IMG/VR virus record: IMGVR_UViG_3300047378_000694
Coordinates: 106,116-170,115 of that record
Strand: one strand, 5' to 3'
Source of the DNA: a virus
DNA length: 64,000 bases
A program made the position numbers and the translations under genes. This document shows positions 63,695 to 64,000 of the stretch, one piece after another; the first letter of the stretch is position 1, and each line of letters opens with the position of its first letter. The notes beneath the pieces were generated by a model that saw only the letters and a list, made by a program, of their open reading frames with translations, searched no databases and had not been told where the DNA came from.

Positions 63695-64000
63695 ATGTCA
63701 GAACTACTAACAGGTCGCTGGCAGGAGACAAAAGGTGCCTTAGTCGAAGGCCTTACAGGCAACAAAAAAGCAGTTATGGAAACAACTCTTGAAAATACTC
63801 GCAAGTATTTGTCAGAATCCGCAACTGCAGGTGCAACTTCTGCTGGTAACGTAGCAACCCTAAACCGTGTGATCCTTCCAGTGATCAGACGTGTTATGCC
63901 AACCGTTATCGCTAACGAACTAGTCGGCGTACAGCCAATGACTGGTCCAGTTGGTCAAATTCATACACTACGTGTACGTTATGCTGATGCTTTCAATAGT
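63695..64000 (+). CDS. 23: Major capsid protein gp23, N-terminal part (cut by window edge)
   Basis: 102 codons are visible from ATG 63695, which follows AAGGAG. LNRVILPVIRRVMPTVIANE followed by LVGVQPMTGPVGQIHTLRVR is the signature region of T4-like gp23. The first 60 residues are the part removed by gp21. LVEG at 16-19 and LSES near 39-42 resemble gp21 cleavage sites (L-x-E before a small residue). The rest of the gene lies beyond the window. Confidence 0.97.
   Translation, partial: MSELLTGRWQETKGALVEGLTGNKKAVMETTLENTRKYLSESATAGATSAGNVATLNRVILPVIRRVMPTVIANELVGVQPMTGPVGQIHTLRVRYADAFNS

Noticed and set aside
1-64000. Insertion sequences, integrase or attachment sites
   Set aside because: No transposase or integrase frame and no flanking direct or inverted repeats were seen.

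Overview
The window is a 64 kb piece of a T4-like marine contractile-tailed phage (myovirus). The call rests on a connected set of recognisable T4 homologues: portal gp20, prohead protease gp21, scaffold gp22, the start of major capsid gp23, baseplate proteins gp6, gp25, gp5, gp53-like, gp48-like and gp26, a tape measure, the late sigma factor gp55 and the recombination nuclease pair gp47/gp46. The DNA is AT-rich and the structural genes look like those of cyanophages and other pelagic T4-like phages. No photosynthesis genes, tRNAs or integrase are visible, so the host cannot be fixed. A marine Gram-negative bacterium is most likely.

Layout. (1) 1-14.7 kb, accessory region: an eleven-gene minus-strand operon (14680 down to 4427) in which every neighbouring pair overlaps. 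It holds two small unknown proteins, three DxD glycosyltransferases, four radical SAM proteins with an N-terminal twitch-like cysteine domain, one radical SAM protein with a C-terminal cysteine domain, and an SGNH-like protein. It starts at a perfect sigma70-type promoter. To its left, on both strands, lie a glycosyltransferase-like gene, two more SGNH-like genes, an amidinotransferase and a second, partial glycosyltransferase-like gene. (2) 14.7-48.3 kb, minus strand: tail fibres and baseplate, with a paralogous structural pair, three related fibres (one with a collar domain), a 4581-residue giant baseplate protein, gp6, gp25, a cell-wall hydrolase, gp5 hub-lysozyme, a hub protein, gp53-like and gp48-like. 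(3) 48.3-52.7 kb, plus strand: gp55, gp47, gp46, a small conserved protein and a GIY-YIG nuclease. gp55 and gp47 each have a perfect TTGACA-17-TATAAT promoter. (4) 52.7-53.2 kb: a non-coding stretch ending in a row of strong hairpins and two late promoters. (5) 53.2-64 kb: two unknown proteins, then gp26 on the minus strand, then tape measure, portal, a small core-type protein, a sialyltransferase/DUF115-like protein, an acidic core protein, gp21, gp22 and gp23.

Regulation follows the T4 plan. Host-type sigma70 promoters drive gp55, gp47/46 and the radical SAM/glycosyltransferase operon early. Motifs of the form NATAAATA, the late promoter read by gp55, sit 19-30 bases ahead of most of the structural genes that have one.

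The two most interesting observations are these. First, gp26 ends on a slippery A AAT TTT TTC that leads, by a -1 shift, into a 76-codon ORF with no canonical start codon of its own. This looks like a programmed frameshift, next to the tape measure gene, as in tail assembly chaperones of other phages. Second, the radical SAM/glycosyltransferase/SGNH/amidinotransferase cassette looks like an undescribed surface or glycan modification system under early control.
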